In this document: positions 1 through 5,103 of the stretch, piece after piece
Numbering within the stretch: position 1 is the stretch's first letter
Layout of the letters: every line of letters begins with the position of its first letter
Assembly (NCBI GenBank): GCA_046484535.1
Contig: JAWOIT010000084.1
Coordinates: 1-5,585, forward strand
From: JAPHTQ01 sp046484535
GTDB taxonomy: Bacteria; Pseudomonadota; Gammaproteobacteria; Thiohalomonadales; Thiohalomonadaceae
Reading direction: 5' to 3'
Length of the DNA: 5,585 bases
Position numbers and translations under genes: made by a program
The notes under the pieces: model-generated
Seen by the model: the letters and a program-made list of their open reading frames with translations, nothing else
The model's database searches: none
Told to the model about the DNA's origin: nothing

Positions 1-41
1 CGGCGATGGGGAAACAGGTACCCTGCCTTCGGCTTGTCTTT

Positions 42-68
42 CTTTGCGTCCTTTGCGCCTTGCGGTGA
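42..68 (+). repeat. Short dispersed repeat, copy 1 (TTTGCG-rich)
   Basis: This stretch is built from tandem degenerate units of the form TTTGCGYC and ends in TTGCGGTGA. A closely related sequence in the same orientation lies at 1313-1338, so the two copies bracket the phosphoribulokinase gene. No open reading frame accounts for it. Similar TTTGCGTC/TTTGCGCC strings are, from memory, common between genes in environmental proteobacteria, but their function is unknown. That it is a genome-wide dispersed repeat is an inference from two copies. Confidence 0.5.
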
Positions 69-79
69 ATAATTTTTTC

Positions 80-106
80 TTGGCAAAACAATATATTAAC
101 TATAAA
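80..106 (+). promoter_or_regulatory. Possible sigma70-type promoter for phosphoribulokinase
   Basis: TTGGCA (80-85) and TATAAA (101-106) resemble -35 and -10 boxes, but the spacer is only 15 bp, shorter than the usual 16-18. The surrounding 65-125 stretch is markedly AT-rich compared with the coding DNA. It would give a leader of roughly 115 nt. A second weak -10-like GATAAA lies at 154-159 with no clear -35. No clear CbbR (LysR-type) operator could be assigned. Confidence 0.35.
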
Positions 107-215
107 AGAAGCAAATACTTCCATATTTTCTGAGACTTAAACCCGGCACATCGGATAAAATGCGCTGTTCTGAGTTTTCAAGCCGCTGAATTACAAGAAT
201 TTTCAATCCTGTTTT

Positions 216-220
216 AGGAG
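216..220 (+). promoter_or_regulatory. Ribosome binding site of phosphoribulokinase
   Basis: AGGAG lies 7 nt before the ATG at 228. Strength and spacing are near ideal and fix the start codon. Confidence 0.85.
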
Positions 221-227
221 TAGATCC

Positions 228-1124
228 ATGTCAGTAAAGCATCCCGTGATTGCGGTCACCGGCTCCTCCGGCGCCGGGACGACCACCGTGAAGAATGCCT
301 TTGAACACATCTTCTTCCGCGAAAAGATCAAGCCGCTGGTAATCGAGGGCGACAGCTATCACCGCTATGATCGCGCCGCCATGAAGGAGGCCATCGCCAA
401 GTTCGCCGAAGAGGGCAAGAACCTCAGCCACTTCGGCCCCGAGGCCAACCACTTCGACCTGCTGGCCGATACCTTCAAGGCCTACGGCGACACCGGTGCC
501 TGCAAGCGCCGCTACTACATCCACAGCGATGAAGAGGCCGATCACCACAACGCCCGCCTGGGCGGCACCAGCTACACCGCCGGCCAATTCACCCCCTGGG
601 AGGAGATCTCCGAGCCGACCGACGTGTTGTTCTATGAGGGCCTGCACGGCGGCGCCAAAGACGGCGATGTGGACGTTTCCGCCCACACCGACCTGCTGGT
701 CGGCGTGGTGCCGATCGTCAACCTGGAGTGGATCCAGAAGATCTTCCGCGACAATGCCCAGCGTGGCTACAGCGCCGAGGCCATCGTCGACACCATCCTG
801 CGCCGCATGCCGGACTACGTGAACTACATCACCCCGCAGTTCTCCCGTACCGACATCAACTTCCAGCGCGTGCCGACGGTCGACACCTCCAACCCGTTCA
901 TCGCCCGCGACATCCCCACTCCGGACGAGTCCTTCGTGGTGATCCGCTTCCGCGACCCGGTCAAGACCGGCGTCGACTTCCCGCACCTGCTGAACATGAT
1001 CCCGGACTCGTTCATGTCACGCCGCAACACCATCGTGGTGCCCGGCGGCAAGATGGGCTTCGCCATGGAGCTGATCCTGGCCCCCATCATTCACGACATG
1101 ATCAGCAAAAGCCGCAACGCTTGA
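228..1124 (+). CDS. prk: Phosphoribulokinase, bacterial class I
   Basis: This cytoplasmic kinase phosphorylates ribulose-5-phosphate with ATP to ribulose-1,5-bisphosphate, the CO2 acceptor for Rubisco in the Calvin cycle. The 298 residues match the roughly 290-residue octameric bacterial class. Visible signatures are the lysine-free P-loop GSSGAGTTT (12-20), EGDSYHRYDR (40-49) with Asp42, His45 and Arg49, the Walker-B-like LFYEGLHGG (134-142) with Glu137, and the VNLEWIQKIFRDNAQRG block (164-180) with Lys171, Arg174, Asp175 and Arg179. These correspond to catalytic and substrate-binding residues known from the Rhodobacter enzyme (Asp42, Glu131, Lys165, Arg168, Asp169, Arg173). Nothing key is missing, so it should be active. 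The family is typically activated by NADH and inhibited by AMP. The gene has its own RBS and terminator and no cbb neighbour in view. Codon use is strongly G/C at third positions. The alternative, a PrkB-like paralogue of a non-autotroph, is less likely but cannot be excluded without finding Rubisco. Confidence 0.95.
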   Translation: MSVKHPVIAVTGSSGAGTTTVKNAFEHIFFREKIKPLVIEGDSYHRYDRAAMKEAIAKFAEEGKNLSHFGPEANHFDLLADTFKAYGDTGACKRRYYIHSDEEADHHNARLGGTSYTAGQFTPWEEISEPTDVLFYEGLHGGAKDGDVDVSAHTDLLVGVVPIVNLEWIQKIFRDNAQRGYSAEAIVDTILRRMPDYVNYITPQFSRTDINFQRVPTVDTSNPFIARDIPTPDESFVVIRFRDPVKTGVDFPHLLNMIPDSFMSRRNTIVVPGGKMGFAMELILAPIIHDMISKSRNA

Positions 1125-1143
1125 TCCCGGATCGTGATGAAAC

Positions 1144-1172
1144 AAAAAGGCCCGCAACGCGGGCCTTTTTTA
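1144..1172 (+). terminator. Rho-independent terminator after prk, probably bidirectional
   Basis: A perfect 12-bp inverted repeat has arms at 1144-1155 (ending GGCCCGC) and 1159-1170 (starting GCGGGCC), with a 3-nt AAC loop. It begins 20 nt after the prk stop. The GC core is flanked by five A residues on the left and six T residues on the right, so it reads as a terminator on both strands and could also stop transcription arriving from the convergent gene at 1384-4155. Confidence 0.92.
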
Positions 1173-1224
1173 TTTCCTGCTCGGCCCAGTGGGCCAGGTT
1201 GATGCCGAGCCGACGCACCCTCGT

Positions 1225-1270
1225 CTACCAGGTTCCTGGTTGGTAGGAGCGGCGTCCCCGCCGCGACAGG
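1225..1270. repeat. REP-like palindromic element
   Basis: Two adjacent inverted repeats lie here. ACCAGG (1227-1232) faces CCTGGT (1235-1240), with an outer pairing of CTACCA (1225-1230) with TGGTAG (1241-1246). Then GCGGCG (1249-1254) faces CGCCGC (1259-1264) across a TCCC loop. The second hairpin carries the GTAGGAGCGGC...GCCGCGACAGG signature I recognise from REP-type intergenic repeats of Pseudomonas, Xanthomonadaceae and related gammaproteobacteria. It lies between convergent genes, a usual place for REP elements. Family membership is recalled, not searched. Confidence 0.6.
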
Positions 1271-1312
1271 CATCAGCCGCCCCGACCCGTTGCGCCAAAC
1301 CGACTCTCACAA

Positions 1313-1338
1313 CTTTGCGCCTTGCGTCTTTGCGGTGA
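1313..1338 (+). repeat. Short dispersed repeat, copy 2 (TTTGCG-rich)
   Basis: This is the second copy of the repeat at 42-68, in the same orientation. It has the same 7-8-bp units in a different order (the TTTGCGCC and TTGCGTC units precede the final TTTGCGGTGA). Together the copies flank the whole prk unit, including its terminator and the REP-like element. Confidence 0.5.
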
Positions 1339-1383
1339 GATCGCATTGCTGGAGAGGGCGCGAAGTTACTCCTGCTCGTACAA

Positions 1384-4155
1384 TCAGTGGTAGCTCAGAC
1401 GCTGACGACCGCCGACGCGACGCCGCCCCCATAGTCCCATGAACATCAGCAGCAGAATCGATGCCCAGCCCACCGAACCGCCGCCGCCATTGAAGGGGGT
1501 TGCGGTTACCGTCACGACACTCACTGTGCGATCCACCTCCGTAGTATTGCCTGCAGCATCCGTTGCCGTGTAGGTCAGAGTGTAGGTGCCAACGGTGTTG
1601 GTATCCACCGTGCCGCTTACTGTTGCATCGAGGCCGCTATCCACATTATCGCTCACCGTGTAACCCGGATCGGTAAAAGTCGCCCCGGGCAAAAGCGTTA
1701 TCGTGCTCTCGCCCAGCAAGGTGATCACCGGGGCGGTCTGGTCGGTAACATGGACCGTGCGAGAGACCGAGACAGCCGCGTTACCCGCCGCATCGGTGAC
1801 ATCGTAGGTGAGCACATAACTGCCTACCGTCGTGGTATCCACGCTACCGCTCACGGTTGCTACCAGGCCGCTATCCACGTTATCGCTCACCGTCGTCCCG
1901 GGGTCGGAGAAGACGCTGCCGTGAGCCACGGTCATCTGCTCATCGCCCAGCAGGGTGATCACCGGAGCGGTCTGGTCGGTGACGTGGACGGTACGAGCGA
2001 CCGGAACAGCCGCGTTACCCGCTGCGTCACTCACATCGTAGGTGAGAACATAGGTGCCAACGGTGGAGGTGTCTACCGTGCCGGTCACAACCACACTTGC
2101 TTCGAGACCACTATCCACGTTATCGGTCACTGTGGTCCCCGGATCGGTATAGACGCTCCCCTGGGCGACGGTCATTGGGTTGTCACCCAGCAGCGTGATC
2201 ACCGGGGGTATCTCATCAACGCTCTGCTGAACACCGCCATTGGTCACACCGACATAACGTATGCTTGATTCCTGTGGGTCGACAGCAATGGCCTGCACGG
2301 AGAGATTGCCCAACCCGGTGTTGCTCTCTGTCCAGGTCGCCCCGCTGTCGGTACTCATGAAAGCGCCGCCGCTGGTACCGGCATAGAGGGTATCGGGTGC
2401 GGCAGGGTCGATGGCGATGGAGTTGATTGTAAGTCCAGACAAACCGCTGCTATTCCAGCTCTGTCCCCCATCAACACTCATGAAGACCCCTCCACCTAAG
2501 GTGCCGGCATAGAGGACCGATGGCGTAACCGGATCGACGGCAATGGAATAGATAAAGGTACTGGTCAAACCGCTGTTGCCCGGAGCCCAGCTCGCACCGC
2601 TATCCAAGCTGATAAAGATACCCCCGCCATTAGTACCCGCATAAAGGGTAGATGGTGTCACCGGATCAATGGCAAGGGAGCGAACAACAGTATTGGACAG
2701 ACCGGTATTGGAGGCGCTCCAGGTTGCGCCACTATCTGTACTTACAAACACTCCTCCGCCCGAAGTTGCCGCGTAAAGTCTCAAAGGGGTGGTAAGGGGA
2801 TCGATGGCAAGTGAATTGACATTGAGATTAGTCAGTCCGCTGTTGCCGGCTACCCAACTCGCCCCGCTATCGGTGCTCTTGAAAACACCGCCACTACTGG
2901 TAGCCGCGTAAAGAGTAGTTGGTGTGACTGGATCGTTAATCAGGAAATAAACGGTATGATTACCCAACCCGTTACTACTAACACTCCAGTTAGCTCCCCG
3001 ATCCGGGCTCTTGAAGACACCGCCACTGCTGGTGCCGGCATAAAGGGTGGTGGGCGCAATAGGATCCATCGTCAGAGAATTGACCGTCAAGCTGGTCAGG
3101 CCGGTATTGCTAGTGCTCCATTTCGCGCCGCTGTCCGTACTTTTGAAAATCCCTTCTCCAATCTTTGTCCCGACATAGAGCGAAGAAGAAATCACCGGGT
3201 CGATAGCGATGGAACGAACATCTGTTGCAGTCAACCCGCTGTTAGTAGCATGCCAGCTTGCGCCGCTGTCTGTGCTTTGATAAACACCACCACCGGAGGT
3301 CCCTGCATAAAGAGTGGAAGTCGTATTCGGATCAACAGCAATTGAATAGACGTTCTGACCACTCAGTCCGCCGGGACTCCAGCTCGCTCCCCCATCAGTA
3401 CTCTTGTTTACACCGCTACTCATGGTGCCTGCATATAGAATCGAGGGTGCACTGGGATCGATAACAAGAGACAAGATGTTCTGACTACTCAGACCAGCAC
3501 TTATGGCCGTCCAGCTTGCTCCACCGTCTGTGCTTTTGAAGACACCACCATAGCCCCCCACATAGAGGGTGCCGGGTGTGCCCGGGTCAATGACAATGGC
3601 CAGGACAGAGGTAACATTCACGCCAGTGCTGCTGGTCAGGGTGCCGCTGGCGTTCCAGCTTGCACCACTGTCAGTGCTCTTGAAAACACCACCATTGGTT
3701 GCGGCATAAACGATATTGAGTGCAACTGGGTCTACGGCCAGTGCATTAACAAACAGATTTGCCAAACCGAGGTTGCTAGTACTCCAGGTGACACCGCCAT
3801 CGGTACTTTTATAGACACCGCCACCACTGGTACCCGCATAGAGCGTGGACGATGACAACGGGTCAATGGCAATGGATTTAACCTCTTTACCGCCCAAGCC
3901 GCTTACACTGGCACTCCAATTCCCTCCACTGTCGGTGCTTGCGAAGACCTCCCCTCCCAGAGTGCCTGCATACAGGTTCGAGGAGTTGCCCGGGTCGATT
4001 GCCAACGAACCGATGCCCCCACCATAAGGCCCGCTGGAGGGACTCCAGCTGAGAGCCTGCGCCAGTTGCGGCAAGGTCAATGAGAGGAGGATAAACAGAA
4101 CACCGAGCCATTCACCCGGCAGAGACAACTTCTTGCGAACTATGACGTTCTTCAT
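1384..4155 (-). CDS. Secreted Asp-box beta-propeller / DUF5011 protein with GlyGly-CTERM-type tail
   Basis: This is a 923-residue exported protein of unknown specific role. A signal peptide (1-34) has a basic start, a hydrophobic core (about 17-29) and a likely cleavage after LAQA. Residues 35-651 are 14 repeats of 41-48 residues, each with a core like SIAIDP..STLYAGTSGGGVFKSTDSGASW; 13 end in an Asp-box/BNR motif and the 14th (609-651) is degenerate. Residues 652-887 are three Ig-like modules of 78-80 residues (VITLLG...DPG.TV.DNVDSGL...GTY.LTY...DAAGN) of the DUF5011 type. The tail has GGGG(S) at about 890-894, a hydrophobic stretch and RRR, as in GlyGly-CTERM sorting signals cut by rhombosortase, usually on type II secretion substrates. 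Asp-box propellers occur in sialidases, Vps10/sortilin domains, Ycf48 and xyloglucanases; no catalytic set is recognisable here. The ATG at 4155 is preferred: it has AAGGA 8 nt upstream and puts the signal peptide at the N-terminus. A GTG at 4221 would add 22 residues without a convincing RBS. Function and link to neighbours are unknown. Confidence 0.88.
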   Translation of the reverse strand: MKNVIVRKKLSLPGEWLGVLFILLSLTLPQLAQALSWSPSSGPYGGGIGSLAIDPGNSSNLYAGTLGGEVFASTDSGGNWSASVSGLGGKEVKSIAIDPLSSSTLYAGTSGGGVYKSTDGGVTWSTSNLGLANLFVNALAVDPVALNIVYAATNGGVFKSTDSGASWNASGTLTSSTGVNVTSVLAIVIDPGTPGTLYVGGYGGVFKSTDGGASWTAISAGLSSQNILSLVIDPSAPSILYAGTMSSGVNKSTDGGASWSPGGLSGQNVYSIAVDPNTTSTLYAGTSGGGVYQSTDSGASWHATNSGLTATDVRSIAIDPVISSSLYVGTKIGEGIFKSTDSGAKWSTSNTGLTSLTVNSLTMDPIAPTTLYAGTSSGGVFKSPDRGANWSVSSNGLGNHTVYFLINDPVTPTTLYAATSSGGVFKSTDSGASWVAGNSGLTNLNVNSLAIDPLTTPLRLYAATSGGGVFVSTDSGATWSASNTGLSNTVVRSLAIDPVTPSTLYAGTNGGGIFISLDSGASWAPGNSGLTSTFIYSIAVDPVTPSVLYAGTLGGGVFMSVDGGQSWNSSGLSGLTINSIAIDPAAPDTLYAGTSGGAFMSTDSGATWTESNTGLGNLSVQAIAVDPQESSIRYVGVTNGGVQQSVDEIPPVITLLGDNPMTVAQGSVYTDPGTTVTDNVDSGLEASVVVTGTVDTSTVGTYVLTYDVSDAAGNAAVPVARTVHVTDQTAPVITLLGDEQMTVAHGSVFSDPGTTVSDNVDSGLVATVSGSVDTTTVGSYVLTYDVTDAAGNAAVSVSRTVHVTDQTAPVITLLGESTITLLPGATFTDPGYTVSDNVDSGLDATVSGTVDTNTVGTYTLTYTATDAAGNTTEVDRTVSVVTVTATPFNGGGGSVGWASILLLMFMGLWGRRRVGGRQRLSYH
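1387..1494 (-). other. GlyGly-CTERM-type C-terminal sorting tail
   Basis: Residues 888-923 of the propeller protein run FNGGGGSVGW, then the hydrophobic ASILLLMFMGLWG, then RRR, followed by ten more residues (VGGRQRLSYH). Glycine run, single membrane helix and arginine cluster in this order are the hallmarks of GlyGly-CTERM. The ten residues after the arginines are longer than the typical ending, which usually stops at or just after the basic cluster. Cleavage by a rhombosortase encoded elsewhere is inferred. Confidence 0.7.
1495..2202 (-). repeat. Three tandem Ig-like (DUF5011-type) modules
   Basis: The modules span 1963-2202 (80 residues), 1729-1962 (78) and 1495-1728 (78), from N- to C-terminus of the protein. 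At DNA level the string GTGATCACCGG recurs at 1721, 1955 and 2195, spaced 234 and 240 bp. Long stretches are nearly identical, for example around the codons for DNVDSGL, which points to recent tandem duplication. The third module is the most diverged (STITLLPGATF in place of the TVA.GSV of the others). They probably form a stalk between propeller and anchor. Confidence 0.8.
2203..4053 (-). repeat. Fourteen tandem Asp-box (BNR-like) beta-propeller repeats
   Basis: Residues 35-651 divide into units of 46, 44, 43, 48, 44, 42, 45, 44, 44, 45, 44, 44, 41 and 43 residues, so the DNA has a period of about 132 bp. Asp boxes read STDSGGNW, STDGGVTW, STDSGASW and similar. Unit 8 has SPDRGANW and units 11 and 12 have SLDSGASW and SVDGGQSW. 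Unit 14 ends SVDEIPP, without the Gly and Trp. Each unit should be one four-stranded blade; 14 blades suit two seven-bladed propellers, although one large or differently divided fold is possible. Confidence 0.82.
4054..4155 (-). other. Sec signal peptide of the propeller protein
   Basis: The first 34 residues from the ATG at 4155 have Lys3, Arg7, Lys8 and Lys9, a hydrophobic core (LGVLFILLSLTL) and a predicted signal peptidase I site with small residues at -3 and -1 (A-Q-A before LSW). There is no lipobox cysteine and no twin-arginine motif, so Sec export and ordinary cleavage are expected. Confidence 0.8.
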
Positions 4156-4163
4156 TCTTCTGT

Positions 4164-4168
4164 TCCTT
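4164..4168 (-). promoter_or_regulatory. Ribosome binding site that decides the start of the propeller gene
   Basis: On the minus strand AAGGA lies 8 nt before the ATG at 4155. The upstream in-frame GTG at 4221 lacks a comparable site, being preceded by a G-run and ATAT. This supports the shorter 923-residue protein. Confidence 0.75.
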
Positions 4169-4325
4169 TTTGCCTTTTTTACAAATCCTAGAGACAAGGA
4201 ACAGGAAAGCTGGTCGGTCACCCCCCCATATCACGTGTGCACGCACCCCATGAGGAAGGTAGTAATCCACCCGAGGAGGGAGGCAGTCAAAGCCTATGAA
4301 GAGGAGCCCGTGATGACACTTTCGA

Positions 4326-4368
4326 GGGGCATCCGATGGCCCCACAGGGAAAGCTGGTGCAGCCAGCT
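4326..4368 (-). terminator. Tandem hairpins after ectR, possible weak terminator
   Basis: Two stem-loops lie directly 3' of the ectR stop on its strand. AGCTGG/CCAGCT with a 5-nt loop (4352-4368) is followed on the minus strand by TTTCCCT. The second is a GGGG/CCCC-based stem with an inner CAT/ATG pairing and one bulge (4326-4343). Neither has a proper T-run, so termination is uncertain. They may stabilise the mRNA 3' end or lie in the leader of the propeller gene. Confidence 0.35.
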
Positions 4369-4372
4369 ATGT

Positions 4373-4888
4373 CTATTTCTGCCCTTCGGCGGCATCCCAC
4401 TCTTCCGATGCGGGAACGGTCCCCAGCTCGCCGTGGGTCTCCAGCACCGGAGCGGCGTCGATGTCCTGGGCATCCATCATCTCGGCCAGGCGCTGCAGCG
4501 AGGCGAGGATCTGGTGTTGCTCCCAGTCCTTGAGCTCCTCGAAACGCTCGATGAAGCGCTCCTGCAGCAGGGTGGGTGCTGTGGAGAGCTGCCGCTCTCC
4601 CTCTGCGGTCAACGTCACGTAGACCTTGCGCCGGTCGGTATGGGAGCGGAGACGCTCAATCAGCCCCCTCTTTTCCAGCCGGTCGAGGATCGAGGTCACC
4701 GTCCCCTGGCTCAGATTGATCTCCCGCGCCAGCGCCCCGGCACTCATCTCGCGGTGCTGGCCGAGGGCCTGCAGCACCATTAATTGCGGCCCGGTGAGCC
4801 CCGATTGCTGCATCAGGCGGCGTGAGCGCATATCGATGGCGCGGATGATACGGCGCAAGCTAATCAACACATCAGTCGTTCTTTCCAT
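4373..4888 (-). CDS. ectR: MarR-family transcriptional regulator, probable EctR repressor of ectoine synthesis
   Basis: This is a 171-residue dimeric winged-helix DNA-binding protein. The helices at about 3-29 and 105-140 should form the dimer interface. The core carries LTGPQLMVLQAL (31-42), a recognition helix around SQGTVTSILDRLEKRGL (60-76) and a basic wing ERLRSHTDRRKVYVTLTAEG (78-97) with the conserved Asp-Arg-Arg (85-87). After the core comes DAQDIDAAPVL (139-149), an ending I associate with EctR-type members. Length suits the family. A GAGGA site lies 3-4 nt before the ATG. The gene is divergent from ectA across about 215 bp, which matches the role known from methylotrophs, where EctR1 represses ectABC-ask by binding the ectA promoter; it may also control itself. 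No ligand or effector can be deduced. The MarR assignment is nearly certain and the EctR role rests on position and C-terminal resemblance. Confidence 0.88.
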   Translation of the reverse strand: MERTTDVLISLRRIIRAIDMRSRRLMQQSGLTGPQLMVLQALGQHREMSAGALAREINLSQGTVTSILDRLEKRGLIERLRSHTDRRKVYVTLTAEGERQLSTAPTLLQERFIERFEELKDWEQHQILASLQRLAEMMDAQDIDAAPVLETHGELGTVPASEEWDAAEGQK

Positions 4889-4956
4889 TCGTCCTCACTC
4901 TTGCTGACACCCAAAGGATTCAGCATGACCACAACCCTAAATCACTTTCAATACAA

Positions 4957-4986
4957 ATCATATGGGAAATCGATAAAACCTGAAAA
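4957..4986 (-). promoter_or_regulatory. Candidate promoter for ectR
   Basis: On the minus strand TTTTCA (4981-4986) and TATGAT (4957-4962) are separated by 18 bp, matching the sigma70 consensus at 4/6 and 5/6 positions. Transcription would start near 4950, about 60 nt before the ectR ATG. It is the best candidate found by eye on this strand but not a strong one. Confidence 0.3.
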
Positions 4987-4998
4987 ACGGCCTCAAAC

Positions 4999-5028
4999 TT
5001 GATTTAACGCCATAACGCCCCATATAAT
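4999..5028 (+). promoter_or_regulatory. Sigma70-type promoter of the ectA operon
   Basis: TTGATT (4999-5004) and a perfect TATAAT (5023-5028) are separated by 18 bp, predicting a start near 5035 and a leader of about 69 nt to ectA. Known ect operons often have two promoters. A second, much weaker pair here (CCGACA 5030-5035, AATATT 5054-5059, 18-bp spacer) would overlap the inverted repeat at 5043-5069. Confidence 0.65.
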
Positions 5029-5042
5029 ACCGACATAATTAT

Positions 5043-5069
5043 TTCGTGTGCAAAATATTTGCACTCGAA
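5043..5069. promoter_or_regulatory. 27-bp inverted repeat, candidate EctR operator
   Basis: The arms are 5043-5055 and 5057-5069, centred on T5056. An inner GTGCAAA (5048-5054) pairs with TTTGCAC (5058-5064) and an outer TTCG (5043-5046) pairs with CGAA (5066-5069), giving 11 of 13 symmetric positions. It sits about 8-34 nt after the predicted ectA transcription start and before the RBS, where a bound dimer could block transcription. It differs from the published M. alcaliphilum EctR1 site (TATTTAGT-GT-ACTATATA), so binding by EctR is inferred from position and symmetry. As RNA it could also fold into a leader hairpin. Confidence 0.55.
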
Positions 5070-5093
5070 TGATTATTCCAGCCCATAACCCAC

Positions 5094-5097
5094 AAGG
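5094..5097 (+). promoter_or_regulatory. Ribosome binding site of ectA
   Basis: AAGG lies 3 nt before the first ATG (5101) and 6 nt before the second (5104). The second spacing is more usual, so 5104 is the preferred start; the two differ by only one methionine. Confidence 0.55.
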
Positions 5098-5103
5098 TTA
5101 ATG

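Noticed and set aside
231..986. 251-codon open frame on the minus strand inside prk
   Set aside because: It is an antisense shadow of a GC-rich gene; the Val/Gly/Ala-rich translation has no family signature and prk is unambiguous.
728..1246. 172-codon plus-strand frame overlapping the end of prk
   Set aside because: It is an out-of-frame shadow rich in His, Pro and Arg; it reads through the prk terminator and has no RBS or known motif.
1750..2268. 172-codon plus-strand frame opposite the Ig-like modules
   Set aside because: Its internal repetition mirrors the modules on the other strand, so it is an antisense shadow.
2203..4053. The 132-bp periodicity considered as a CRISPR-like or satellite array
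   Set aside because: The period equals whole protein repeats in one open frame with conserved residues at fixed codon positions, so it is a coding repeat.
4156..4221. N-terminal extension of the propeller protein from a GTG at 4221
   Set aside because: No convincing RBS precedes the GTG, and the extension would bury the signal peptide 22 residues in; the ATG at 4155 has a good RBS.
4221..4227. Run of seven C (seven G on the minus strand) upstream of the propeller gene, considered as a phase-variation tract
   Set aside because: It is short, outside the preferred coding sequence, and not placed between recognisable promoter boxes.
4262..4294. TTGACT on the minus strand as a -35 box for the propeller gene
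   Set aside because: No -10 hexamer better than 3/6 lies at a suitable distance; no promoter for this gene could be called with confidence.
4156..4372. Structured riboswitch or small RNA in the gap before the propeller gene
   Set aside because: There are hairpins, but they match no riboswitch consensus I know and lie directly after the ectR stop, so a 3'-end role is simpler.
4133..4783. 216-codon plus-strand frame across the propeller gene start and ectR
   Set aside because: It lies antisense to two well-supported genes, and its second half is the antisense reading of ectR.
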